A DNA stretch of 22,716 nucleotides from an uncultured Prevotella sp. (GTDB taxonomy: Bacteria > Bacteroidota > Bacteroidia > Bacteroidales > Bacteroidaceae): assembly GCA_900770845.1 (NCBI GenBank), contig CAAGLS010000239.1:1-22716 (forward strand), read 5' to 3'. Position 1 is the first letter of the stretch. The number at the start of each line of letters is the position of its first letter. The position numbers and the translations under genes were made by a program. Positions 15,232 through 22,425 of this stretch are shown in pieces. The notes under the pieces were generated by a model that did not search any database, was not told where the DNA came from, and was given only the letters and a program-made list of their open reading frames with translations.

Positions 15232-15425
15232 AGGCCGGTTCTAAAAATTAGGCTTAGAAACCAAGCCGGTACGCTTATTTGTTTTTTCGGCCGTCTTCTG
15301 CATCTATCGGTCTCAAAACGTCAAGTCTCATCGGTCGTGTAGCCCGCTACACTCCCTCTTCAACTTACGTTTTGAGTCTCGATAGCTGGCAGAACACGCC
15401 TCGACCTAATTTTTAGAACTGGCCT
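15232..15425 (+). mobile_element. Foldback MITE, copy 1 (194 bp)
   Basis: The termini are inverted repeats: AGGCCGGTTCTAAAAATTAGG at the left against the reverse complement of CCTAATTTTTAGAACTGGCCT at the right (one mismatch). Inside are further nested inverted repeats: TTCTGC/GCAGAA, CTCAAAACGT/ACGTTTTGAG and a central GTGTAGC-CC-GCTACAC. Together they make most of the element one long imperfect hairpin. It has no coding capacity. The right flank begins TTTA and the left flank ends TTTTAT, so a target duplication is not clean. Confidence 0.88.
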
Positions 15426-15620
15426 TTAGTCATTGACAGGTCTTCCACTAACTCGCACTCTGCTCATAAGAGTATCATCATCTGTTCTGCATTACGCGGT
15501 GCGTAAGGTAAGCAATAATTGCGGAATAACTAAGAAAATCAGGAGAAAAGTTCTAAAAAACAAAAATTATTGGCAATATTCTTTTGAAATTCAAAACTAT
15601 TTAGTAATTTTACACCTGAA
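15426..15620. other. Upstream region of the toxin-antitoxin module
   Basis: AT-rich gap between MITE copy 1 and higB. It contains a small inverted repeat TTACGC-GGT-GCGTAA (about 15494-15508), a possible operator, and a TAATTTTA box close to the higB ATG with TTTTG upstream, a weak match to the promoter consensus. I see no gene. Confidence 0.4.
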
Positions 15621-15920
15621 ATGAGAATAGTATCACATAGACGATTAGTTGAGTTCTACAGTTCGGAAGGACATGAAGACGCTCTGACTGCACTTGAACG
15701 ATGGTATGACATCGCTGAGAAGGCAGAGTGGAAGAATCTGTCGGAGATAAAGGCGGACTTCCCTTCGACAGACTATGTTGGTAACCAACATTATGTCTTT
15801 GACATCAGGGGAAACAAGTATCGTCTGGTAGTGGTAGTGAAGTTCACAATCGGGCATATATTCATCCGATTTGTGGGAACACATAGTGAATACGATAAGA
15901 TTGACGTTTCAACGATATAA
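15621..15920 (+). CDS. higB: HigB-family type II toxin (predicted mRNA interferase)
   Basis: A 99-residue RelE-fold toxin expected to cleave mRNA on the ribosome. It matches the HigB family along its length: MRIVSHRRLVEFY start, ALERWYDIAEKAEW, ADFPSTDYVGN, VFDIRGNKYRLVV (63-71, with the basic Lys66/Arg68 typical of the active region) and FIRFVGTHSEYDKID near the C-terminus. It comes first, 17 bp before the antitoxin gene, the usual order for higBA. The module sits between two inverted MITE copies. All family blocks look intact, so the toxin is probably functional. Confidence 0.93.
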   Translation: MRIVSHRRLVEFYSSEGHEDALTALERWYDIAEKAEWKNLSEIKADFPSTDYVGNQHYVFDIRGNKYRLVVVVKFTIGHIFIRFVGTHSEYDKIDVSTI

Positions 15921-15937
15921 TATAAAGAGGTACGAAT

Positions 15938-16300
15938 ATGGCAAAGATAACAAAAGAACAATATGAGTTCGCATTGGCGAGGATTGAAGAACTGCTGCCA
16001 ATGGTGGATGACAATACGCCAGCCAACGACCGCAATGCTGTGGAGTTGACGATGATGTCTGATGTGGTCATAGACTACGAGAAGGAGCACTATCCCATTG
16101 GCAAACCTACCGTAGCCCAGTTGATAAAACTGTCGTTGGACGAGAGAAATATGAGTCAGAAACAGTTGGCTACGCAGATTGGGGTAAGTCCGTCCCGTAT
16201 CAGTGACTACGTTTCAGGTAGGGCTGAGCCTACGCTGAAAATCGCCCGCCTGCTTTGTGTCACTTTAGGAATCACGCCAGCAGCTATGTTGGGCTATTAA
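15938..16300 (+). CDS. higA: HigA-family antitoxin with XRE-type helix-turn-helix
   Basis: A 120-residue antitoxin that should bind and block HigB and repress the operon. The N-terminal half (KEQYEFALARIEELLPMVDD...) is the acidic helical part of the longer HigA type. The helix-turn-helix spans about 73-99 (SQKQLATQIGVSPSRISDYVSGRAEPT). The protein ends AMLGY. It follows the toxin closely on the same strand and is likely cotranscribed with it. Confidence 0.93.
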   Translation: MAKITKEQYEFALARIEELLPMVDDNTPANDRNAVELTMMSDVVIDYEKEHYPIGKPTVAQLIKLSLDERNMSQKQLATQIGVSPSRISDYVSGRAEPTLKIARLLCVTLGITPAAMLGY

Positions 16301-16316
16301 GTATATGACAGTATAA

Positions 16317-16436
16317 GACAATTTCAAACACTACGACGGTCCAGAGCAGTGTGCCGAAGCTTTCCTGCAGATGATTGATGCTCTTGAGTTATGGCGCGAG
16401 CAAGTACGTGAGAAAGAAACAAAGCCTGCACAATGA
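16317..16436 (+). pseudogene. Remnant 3' end of an unidentified gene
   Basis: An open frame without a usable start encodes about 39 residues, DNFKHYDGPEQCAEAFL then QMIDALELWREQVREKETKPAQ and a TGA. Composition and helical pattern look like true protein, but a stop codon lies just upstream (16314) and the first Met is internal. It looks like the tail of a gene cut off by the arrival or rearrangement of the toxin-antitoxin/MITE block. The family is not recognised. Confidence 0.4.
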
Positions 16437-16486
16437 AACGAAATACGATTATGAACATTCTTAAAATTACAGCCTCGTAATGTTTA

Positions 16487-16680
16487 AGGTCGGTTCTAAA
16501 AATTAGGTCGAGGCGTATTCTGCCAGCTATCGGAACTCAAAACGTAAGTTGAAGAGGGAGTGTAGCGGGCTACACAACCGATGAGACTTGACGTTTTGAG
16601 ACCGATAGATGCAGAAGACGACCGAAATAACATGTATCCATATCGGTTTGGTTTCTAAACCTAATTTTTAGAACCGGCCT
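16487..16680 (-). mobile_element. Foldback MITE, copy 2 (194 bp), inverted relative to copy 1
   Basis: The reverse complement of this segment aligns with copy 1 over the full 194 bp without gaps. Differences are concentrated between the outer TIR and the TTCTGC motif. The TIRs (AGGTCGGTTCTAAAAATTAGG at the left, CCTAATTTTTAGAACCGGCCT at the right) and the central GTGTAGC/GCTACAC hairpin are present. TTA lies immediately outside both ends (16484-16486 and 16681-16683), a possible 3-bp target duplication. Confidence 0.88.
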
Positions 16681-17001
16681 TTACCGAGACGGCATGAGAC
16701 ATCAATCTGTGTCGCCTCATAGCATTTACGAGAAAATGAGAAGAAGTAGAAAACGGATGCCTGGCAGCACTTGGTGCTGCTGCAAGTCGCAGAAGAAAGG
16801 AAAGCAGGCGAGTAGCCGCAAGTTCCGCTGCAAGGCGCATGTGTTATTGCATCAGGGAAATGTTCATCTTCTTCCCTTCAAGTCCTTCGAGGTGATGAGG
16901 TATTGGGATTTGGGTGGTGATGGAAAAGCCTTCTGTCGGATTCCATCCAGAAGAAGAATGGTTCATCAAACTGATGAGGAAGTAAGTTAGTATCAGAATT
17001 A
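16681..17001. other. Stretch without a confident gene after MITE copy 2
   Basis: An ATG frame 16694-16990 exists but encodes a very basic Cys/Arg/Lys-rich chain with no recognisable pattern. In another frame a short peptide MEKPSVGFHPEEEWFIKLMRK (16919-16984) has more natural composition and may be a gene tail. I regard the stretch as degraded coding DNA. Confidence 0.4.
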
Positions 17002-17034
17002 GACACTAAGCAATTTCAGTTTAGTGTCGCTTTT
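17002..17034 (+). terminator. Intrinsic terminator
   Basis: GACACTAA (17002-17009) pairs exactly with TTAGTGTC (17021-17028), followed by GCTTTT. It has no obvious intact gene upstream, consistent with a lost gene in the 16.7-17.0 kb stretch. Confidence 0.65.
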
Positions 17035-17142
17035 GTGTTAATCGCCCTTAAATTCATTCCACAAAAGTTAAACAGTGTATATTCGCGGGTTCTGTGTTCG
17101 GACACAAGCTAATGTAAACAAATCTTCTTCGTATAGAGAATT

Positions 17143-17568
17143 ATGCTAACGAGAAAAATTGAACAACCAATGAGGCTATATCTGGACAGCCTAAAAGTGA
17201 GAGGACACAAGATTCTAAGTAATGACACGATGAACTACATGACGGAGCCTGGCTCACAATGCACCGCCTACGAGTTCAAACAGGAAGACGAGAGCGACCA
17301 CGAATTTCTGAACCTCTTTACGGTTTGGCTTCACGAGCAGCCAAGATTCAGCGGTCACACAGAGTACTATCTGCTGATGGGGATGCGGCAGGGTGAACAC
17401 CTCTCCTATGACGAGTACGAATTTCTGGAGCGCAGAGTGACCGACTGCTTCGACTACAGCCACGGATGGTATTATGAACTGAGCCACCGACTGCGATTCC
17501 GCCTCCGTATTACGCTCATTCTGTGCCAAAAGTCGGGCTTTCGCCGACTCATTAAGAAGAAAGTGTAG
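17143..17568 (+). CDS. Hypothetical protein (141 residues)
   Basis: ATG at 17143 opens a 141-residue frame. Residues 1-100 are of ordinary acidic/aromatic composition (for example EFLNLFTVWLHEQPRFSGHTEYYLLMGM). The tail is unusually basic (RLRFRLRITLILCQKSGFRRLIKKKV) and may reflect a changed C-terminus. No membrane span, signal peptide or known motif was found. A TATATTCG box at about 17078 could serve as promoter. Codon use is AT-richer than in the left part of the window, as for its neighbours. Confidence 0.55.
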   Translation: MLTRKIEQPMRLYLDSLKVRGHKILSNDTMNYMTEPGSQCTAYEFKQEDESDHEFLNLFTVWLHEQPRFSGHTEYYLLMGMRQGEHLSYDEYEFLERRVTDCFDYSHGWYYELSHRLRFRLRITLILCQKSGFRRLIKKKV

Positions 17569-17643
17569 GGCCAAAGAAGCCCTACACGCCTCATTCCAAC
17601 TGAAAAAGAAACATAACAGCCAAATAATCTCAGATTTTCTTCT

Positions 17644-17651
17644 TATATTTG
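17644..17651 (+). promoter_or_regulatory. -7 promoter box for the 94-residue gene
   Basis: TATATTTG matches TAnnTTTG and lies 27 bp before the ATG at 17679. A TTG start at 17649 in the same frame would overlap this box and is therefore rejected. Confidence 0.55.
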
Positions 17652-17678
17652 CACCAGTTTTTCAATTACTTTTTACGA

Positions 17679-17963
17679 ATGAGCAGAAGTACATTACAAA
17701 ATAAGTATATGAAAGGGCTTCATTCTCAGAAGGGAAAGAGGAACCAGTATCGCTTGGACGAAGCTCCAAAGAACAGGCCTTCGAGATATGTCACTACAAG
17801 ATGTGGCTTTTGCAAGGTCTCTTGGTTGCTGGAGCCAGGTTCCTTTGGCGGTCATAAGGTCAGGCATCAAGGTCATCGAATGGTGAGTGGCATCGTTCGC
17901 CAAAAAGTCAAAGAAGAAGTGAGACAGGAGATTCAAGATACTGTTGAATGGCTGCGTGTATGA
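17679..17963 (+). CDS. Hypothetical small protein with a CxxC motif
   Basis: A 94-residue, basic protein beginning MSRSTLQNKYMKG. The middle has CGFCKVSWLLEPGSFGG followed by HKVRHQGH, a CxxC plus three His pattern that could bind a metal ion. The C-terminal part (VRQKVKEEVRQEIQDTVEWL) is a charged helix. This could be a nucleic-acid-binding zinc ribbon-like protein, but that is inference. It has its own promoter box. Confidence 0.5.
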   Translation: MSRSTLQNKYMKGLHSQKGKRNQYRLDEAPKNRPSRYVTTRCGFCKVSWLLEPGSFGGHKVRHQGHRMVSGIVRQKVKEEVRQEIQDTVEWLRV

Positions 17964-18049
17964 CGTTACAATTGGTTAAAAGTCTCTTGTAGTAGTTAAT
18001 ATACCAAAAATCCTATATAAAAATCGTTTCGAACTTACAATTATATAAT

Positions 18050-18337
18050 ATGTGTAATCAACTTGGCATATATATGAAAGAGATAAGATTGACAATGCAA
18101 CAGAAACAGTTTCTGGTCTCAGAACTTAAAGACGTGGTGGATAATTACGAGGCTTACGAACTGGAATCACCTAAAGACTACGGAGAGGTATTGTCGCTTT
18201 TGACAGGGATATTCAATGAGGAGTGGCTTACGAATCATGGGAAGCAGGTAAGCCATTACGCCATCATAGATGATGAAAGCGGTAGCTGCCAGAGCAGCAG
18301 CCGCATTTCGTGCAGACTAATCCGCAGTTTGGGATAA
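18050..18337 (+). CDS. Hypothetical protein (95 residues)
   Basis: A 95-residue frame from ATG 18050; an in-frame ATG at 18074 (MKEIRLTMQQKQF) may be the true start. Residues 9-65 are a plausible acidic helical domain (FLVSELKDVVDNYEAYELE, DYGEVLSLLTGIFNEEW). The last 25 residues are Ser/Arg-rich and look out of frame, so the gene may be truncated. It ends 40 bp before the nuclease gene on the same strand and could be the first cistron of that operon. Function unknown. Confidence 0.45.
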   Translation: MCNQLGIYMKEIRLTMQQKQFLVSELKDVVDNYEAYELESPKDYGEVLSLLTGIFNEEWLTNHGKQVSHYAIIDDESGSCQSSSRISCRLIRSLG

Positions 18338-18377
18338 CAAAGAAGGACTCAGAGAAAGTTATAAACATCCTAAAATA

Positions 18378-19472
18378 ATGGACATGGCAGATAAACAAAG
18401 AACAACAATATCGAAGTACAAAAAGTCTGATGCTCAGTTTAGGTATGAAGACGAAAACATCATACAGCCTTTAATCGCCAAGGTTCCAAAAGCCAGAAGC
18501 GGAAGGACTCATGCTATTAAATTGCCTAAATATATCTCATTTACTATTGAGGAATTGTCACAGGCCCTTCATCTCTATATACAAGAACAGGAAGGGATTT
18601 GTGACGGAAAGGAGGTAGTGCTAAATGCTACATGTAATAACATGCAGTCAGACAATGCCGCTTTTGAGGGTTGGGCAATTTGTCTAAAGGCATGGTTGCA
18701 AGAATATATTGAGAATGTTGTGTTAAAATGGGATGCTCCAGATAAGGAAGATAGAAAAGACATGACCCGAAACAACAAACAGCATTATAGGAGGTTTTTG
18801 TATAGGGTTTTACGGTTTTCACAACAATATTCGTGGTTTTCGATTGACGCTAATAACAAACAAAGTGTCATTGATTTCAGCGATGAACTTTATGAATTGC
18901 AAAACAACAATTATTCCGAGAATCCTAAACAGAAAGGAAGCCTTGATGATTTGAGCGAGACATCTGTAGAATATCTTCTTGCCACAAGATTTGCAGATTC
19001 GATGAAAGAATGTTTTTGTCTTGACAATATTGATAGGCAATTCCCTGTTGGAGTAAAGAGACGAGGCGAGCAATTCTTCACAGGTGGCATGTCTGCAATC
19101 GACCTTTGGGGCATGAAAGATAACATCCTAACCATTATTGAGTTGAAGTATAATGGAGGTAAGACGAAGAATAAGAAGGTCGGTATTATCTCTGAACTAT
19201 TTATGTACTCAAATATTATGCGTGATATTATCTCTGGAAGAATTACACGTCCTACATCAACCCCAAACCAGAATGAAGATGACTTCTATGAACGACATCA
19301 AACGTTTTCAGAGTTAAAGGCTTTCATGCTGTCAGATGAATACCACCCATTAGTAGATAACGAGAATGTTTTAAACATACTGAATAGTTGTCCCTGTTCT
19401 GATGGGATTAAGGTTACTTTCGATAAACGGTTGTATCGATTGGCTACAAATAGTAAACTTGAGATATTATGA
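18378..19472 (+). CDS. PD-(D/E)XK-type nuclease-like protein
   Basis: A 364-residue cytosolic protein. Around 194-257 it shows the hallmarks of the PD-(D/E)XK nuclease fold: a helix ETSVEYLLATRF with Glu194/Glu198, then GGMSAIDLWG with Asp242 and ILTIIELKY with Glu255 and Lys257 (the D...ExK triad). A helix with ISELFMYSNIM (271-281) follows, where such nucleases often carry further active-site or DNA-contacting residues. The N-terminal half (1-190) is helical and not recognised; it could be a substrate- or partner-binding domain. The stop codon overlaps the ATG of the next gene (ATGA at 19469-19472), so translation is coupled. It is AT-richer than the left part of the window. The nuclease call is from motif reading only. 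Confidence 0.65.
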   Translation: MDMADKQRTTISKYKKSDAQFRYEDENIIQPLIAKVPKARSGRTHAIKLPKYISFTIEELSQALHLYIQEQEGICDGKEVVLNATCNNMQSDNAAFEGWAICLKAWLQEYIENVVLKWDAPDKEDRKDMTRNNKQHYRRFLYRVLRFSQQYSWFSIDANNKQSVIDFSDELYELQNNNYSENPKQKGSLDDLSETSVEYLLATRFADSMKECFCLDNIDRQFPVGVKRRGEQFFTGGMSAIDLWGMKDNILTIIELKYNGGKTKNKKVGIISELFMYSNIMRDIISGRITRPTSTPNQNEDDFYERHQTFSELKAFMLSDEYHPLVDNENVLNILNSCPCSDGIKVTFDKRLYRLATNSKLEIL

Positions 19473-21859
19473 AGATAACCATCCATCGTGGCTCAGACCA
19501 GATAGGCGGTTGTGTCACAGAATACGAATATAATGGCTTTCGGTTGTTTGTCGATTATGGCGAACAACTGCCAGGGGCTAAGAGCATGAAGCCTTTGGAG
19601 ATTGAGGGACTGACGAAGGGTAATCTCTCGAAGAGTGCGTTGTTGATAACCCACTATCATGGCGATCATATAGGCTGCATCAATAAGATTCCGATTGAAG
19701 TGCCTATATATATAGGTAAGGTGGGACGGGAGATCCAATTGGTGTTGTCAGAGCATCTTGCCTCCGTTGATGACCTGCACAAGGACATCATTGCCCGACT
19801 ACAAGAAGCCCATACCATCACAGCTGGCGAGCCATTTGAAATCGGGCCATTCAAAATCATGCCCGTCACCATCGACCATTCTGCCTTTGATGCTTATGCC
19901 TTCAAGATAGAGGCTGATGGTGTAAGTGCTTTCCATACAGGCGACTTCCGTACTCATGGCTTCAGAAGCGGGAGGTTGCCAAAGACGATAGAACAGTATG
20001 TGGGCAAGGTGGACTATGTGGTATGCGAAGGTACAAATGTCTCGCGTCCTGATGCTACGTCGAAGTCAGAGAGGCAACTGCAAAAGGAATTTGAAGCACA
20101 GTTCAGGCAGAGCAAAGGCAACGTGATCTACGTGTCTTCCACTAATATCGACAGAATCTTTGCCCTGTATCACGCTGCATTGAGGACAGGACGGAAATTC
20201 ATCGTTGACAGATACCAGAAGAAAATCATGGATGTCGTGGTGGAACAAGAGCACATCTGGAACAAGTCCAAACTCTATCGCTATGGAGAGGAAGAGCCGA
20301 TGGAACTGAAATACGAGTATGGCACTGGCGAATTTCTCTTGACAGACAAGTTCAAATATCTGCTCGATAAGGTGGGTTATGTGCTGATTGCCAGAGCCAA
20401 TCCTCGATTCGATAATTTGGTTAGCCACATTCCATGTGAGAAGAAGAAATACCTCTCTATGTGGGAAGGCTATGTAAAAAAGGAACTTGATGCATACAAT
20501 GAGAAATTGGCTGCATCGCTGTCAGATGGATATACTTTGATGCACACCAGCGGTCACTGCGACATAAAGAGTATGCGAGAGTTCTTTTGTATGCTCCAGC
20601 CCCAAGGCATTATTCCCATCCATACGGACAACCCAGAAGCATTCGGTAAGCTATTCTGCGACGAATGGCCGATTATCAGATTAAATGACGGCGAGTCTGT
20701 TTTTCCTGTCGCTTCATCTAAAGCAGATAGCTGTAATGCGTATATATACAGTACGAAGGAAATTGAAGTTGGAACTGTCTATGAAAACAGGGAGGATTGG
20801 GAAAAGGCGCATGGGCTTGATGCTAAGTTTGTCGGCTCTTTCAAGACCATCGAGACATCGAAATTCGTTCTGGAGCATACGCTCTACAGGCCAGCGGCTC
20901 TTGTGGGATATGAGATTCAAGACGAAGAAGGCTTGTCGCTTTCAGAAACGCAGACCTTCGACGGAAGAATGCAATCGTTGGCTACTTATACACAGGGTGG
21001 TCATAAGCCAGGCGGAGCCAAGTACCAAGAGGCGTGCCGATTCGCAAAGGAAGAGAAGGCTCTTGCGGTATTCCAGGCCCCATATAATGCTGTTGTGCCA
21101 GTAGTCGTTACAGGCCCGATGACACCAGAGTCAGAACGAGAGAGCTGGGGATTGAACGACCCAAAGGATTACTATGATTCCTATGAGGACTATGTGAAGG
21201 ATTGGGATGATTGGCATTGGGATTCGGTGGTCGTTCATCCACTTACCAAACTAAAATCAGGTCATTACCAGATGGCTGAAATAGAGACGATTCCACGTGT
21301 CCGCCTCTTTCCGTATGGCAATACGGACGAGTGGGGTGTTACTTACAGTGAGAACGGAAAGTCTCTTAGGCACATTGACAGCGAGAGATTCCGTTGTGAA
21401 GAATATACGATACCAGAAGGTGTGGAGGTGATTGACTTTGCGTTCCTTTGGGTTGAGGAAAAGCGTCTGCGCAGGATTATTCTGCCGAGTACGCTTAGGC
21501 ATATAGTGGACAATACTTTCATCGGTTGTCCCATTGAAGAGTTGGTGCTGCCAGAGGGTTTGACGAAGATACCTGGCTGCATGTGCGAGAATTGCCGTGA
21601 ATTGAAGAAGGTGGTGCTGCCATCAACGTTAAAGGTAATTGGTAATGCGGCTTTCTGCCATTGCGGGAAACTGACAGACATTGTGCTGCCAGAGGGGCTG
21701 GAGATTATTCATGATGATGCCTTTGGGTGTTGTGTGTCGCTTAAACATCTTGAACTACCGTCGAGTATCAAATTTATCGGACCAGACACTTTTCTTGAAA
21801 GCGGAGTAGAACATCTGTCGAAGTTTGAACACAAATATGAGGATACTCCATCTGTCTGA
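19469..21859 (+). CDS. RNase J-like beta-CASP metallo-nuclease fused to BspA-type leucine-rich repeats
   Basis: A 796-residue protein with no signal peptide. Residues 1-415 are a metallo-beta-lactamase/beta-CASP nuclease. Metal ligands are HYHGDH (His62, His64, Asp66, His67), His137 and Asp159 (HTGDFR). beta-CASP features are Glu187 (CEGTN), His363 in HTSGHCD and His385 in IIPIHTD, the pattern of RNase J and related RNA-processing nucleases. Residues about 420-640 form an unrecognised, acidic and aromatic middle region with GPMTPESERESWG. Residues 646-785 hold six leucine-rich repeats of about 23 residues of the BspA/LRR_5 kind (LPSTLRHIVDNTF, LPEGLTKIP, LPSTLKVIGNAAF, LPEGLEIIHDDAF, LPSSIKFIGPDTF). 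BspA repeats usually sit on secreted proteins; a cytosolic fusion to a nuclease is unusual. It overlaps the upstream nuclease gene by 4 bp and the downstream phosphoesterase. Confidence 0.88.
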   Translation: MKITIHRGSDQIGGCVTEYEYNGFRLFVDYGEQLPGAKSMKPLEIEGLTKGNLSKSALLITHYHGDHIGCINKIPIEVPIYIGKVGREIQLVLSEHLASVDDLHKDIIARLQEAHTITAGEPFEIGPFKIMPVTIDHSAFDAYAFKIEADGVSAFHTGDFRTHGFRSGRLPKTIEQYVGKVDYVVCEGTNVSRPDATSKSERQLQKEFEAQFRQSKGNVIYVSSTNIDRIFALYHAALRTGRKFIVDRYQKKIMDVVVEQEHIWNKSKLYRYGEEEPMELKYEYGTGEFLLTDKFKYLLDKVGYVLIARANPRFDNLVSHIPCEKKKYLSMWEGYVKKELDAYNEKLAASLSDGYTLMHTSGHCDIKSMREFFCMLQPQGIIPIHTDNPEAFGKLFCDEWPIIRLNDGESVFPVASSKADSCNAYIYSTKEIEVGTVYENREDWEKAHGLDAKFVGSFKTIETSKFVLEHTLYRPAALVGYEIQDEEGLSLSETQTFDGRMQSLATYTQGGHKPGGAKYQEACRFAKEEKALAVFQAPYNAVVPVVVTGPMTPESERESWGLNDPKDYYDSYEDYVKDWDDWHWDSVVVHPLTKLKSGHYQMAEIETIPRVRLFPYGNTDEWGVTYSENGKSLRHIDSERFRCEEYTIPEGVEVIDFAFLWVEEKRLRRIILPSTLRHIVDNTFIGCPIEELVLPEGLTKIPGCMCENCRELKKVVLPSTLKVIGNAAFCHCGKLTDIVLPEGLEIIHDDAFGCCVSLKHLELPSSIKFIGPDTFLESGVEHLSKFEHKYEDTPSV

Positions 21860-22406
21860 TACTCATGGGCTGCATCGTCAGATAAAGGATATGCCAGAGA
21901 CTGATGTCATCGTGCATAGCGGTGACATCAGTCACAATGGTACGAAAGCGGAGGTGCTTGACTTTTTGAACTGGTATATCGAACTGCCTTATCCCCACAA
22001 GATATTTGTCACGGGCAACCACGACCTTTGTCTTTGGGATGCAGAAGGTATTGAGGATTTGCCCCAAGATATTCACTTCCTGCAAGATAGTAGCATTGAG
22101 ATAGATGGAGTGAAGTTCTTCGGACTGGCCTATAATCATCCAGAGGAACTGATACCAGATGAAGTTGATGTTGTGATTACTCATGAGCCGCCTGTAATGA
22201 TACTCGATGAGTCTGCCGGTACTCATTGGGGCAATGCCTCTTTACGAAACCGGATTCTGGCTATGAAGCCTCAATATCATCTTTTCGGACATGCCCATGA
22301 GAGTTATGGCACGTTGAAACAGGATGGCATAGTATTCTCCAATGCCTCATTGCTGAATGAACGCAATCAATTAGTGAGAAAGCCGAGGCTATTCTTGTTG
22401 AAATAA
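21837..22406 (+). CDS. Calcineurin-like metallophosphoesterase
   Basis: A 189-residue cytosolic phosphoesterase starting MRILHLSDTHG. The dinuclear metal site is complete: Asp8 and His10 (SDTH), Asp30 (HSGD), Asn61 and His62 (GNHD), His116 (THEPP) and His152/His154 (GHAH). Family members act on phosphoproteins, nucleotides, cyclic nucleotides or nucleic acid ends, so the substrate is open. An in-frame ATG at 21825 would add four residues, but the family start fits 21837 better. The gene overlaps the end of the beta-CASP-LRR gene by 23 bp in another frame, which points to translational coupling, and a terminator overlaps its stop codon. Confidence 0.92.
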   Translation: MRILHLSDTHGLHRQIKDMPETDVIVHSGDISHNGTKAEVLDFLNWYIELPYPHKIFVTGNHDLCLWDAEGIEDLPQDIHFLQDSSIEIDGVKFFGLAYNHPEELIPDEVDVVITHEPPVMILDESAGTHWGNASLRNRILAMKPQYHLFGHAHESYGTLKQDGIVFSNASLLNERNQLVRKPRLFLLK

Positions 22407-22416
22407 CCTCGGCTTT
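22379..22416. terminator. Terminator shared by convergent genes
   Basis: AAAGCCGAGG (22379-22388) pairs exactly with CCTCGGCTTT (22407-22416) around an 18-nt loop that contains the phosphoesterase stop codon. A T-rich stretch follows on the plus strand. The A-run at the left also suits the convergent gene. Confidence 0.85.
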
Positions 22417-22425
22417 GTTTCTGTT

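Noticed and set aside
15232..16680. Classical composite transposon with its own transposase
   Set aside because: No transposase gene lies in or beside the segment; any movement would need an enzyme supplied from elsewhere.
16694..16990. A 98-codon frame after MITE copy 2 as a real gene
   Set aside because: Extremely basic and Cys-rich without pattern; a competing frame at its 3' end looks more protein-like, so degraded DNA is more likely.
17649..17678. Upstream TTG start giving a 104-residue version of the CxxC protein
   Set aside because: The TTG is part of the TATATTTG promoter box; the ATG at 17679 is preferred.
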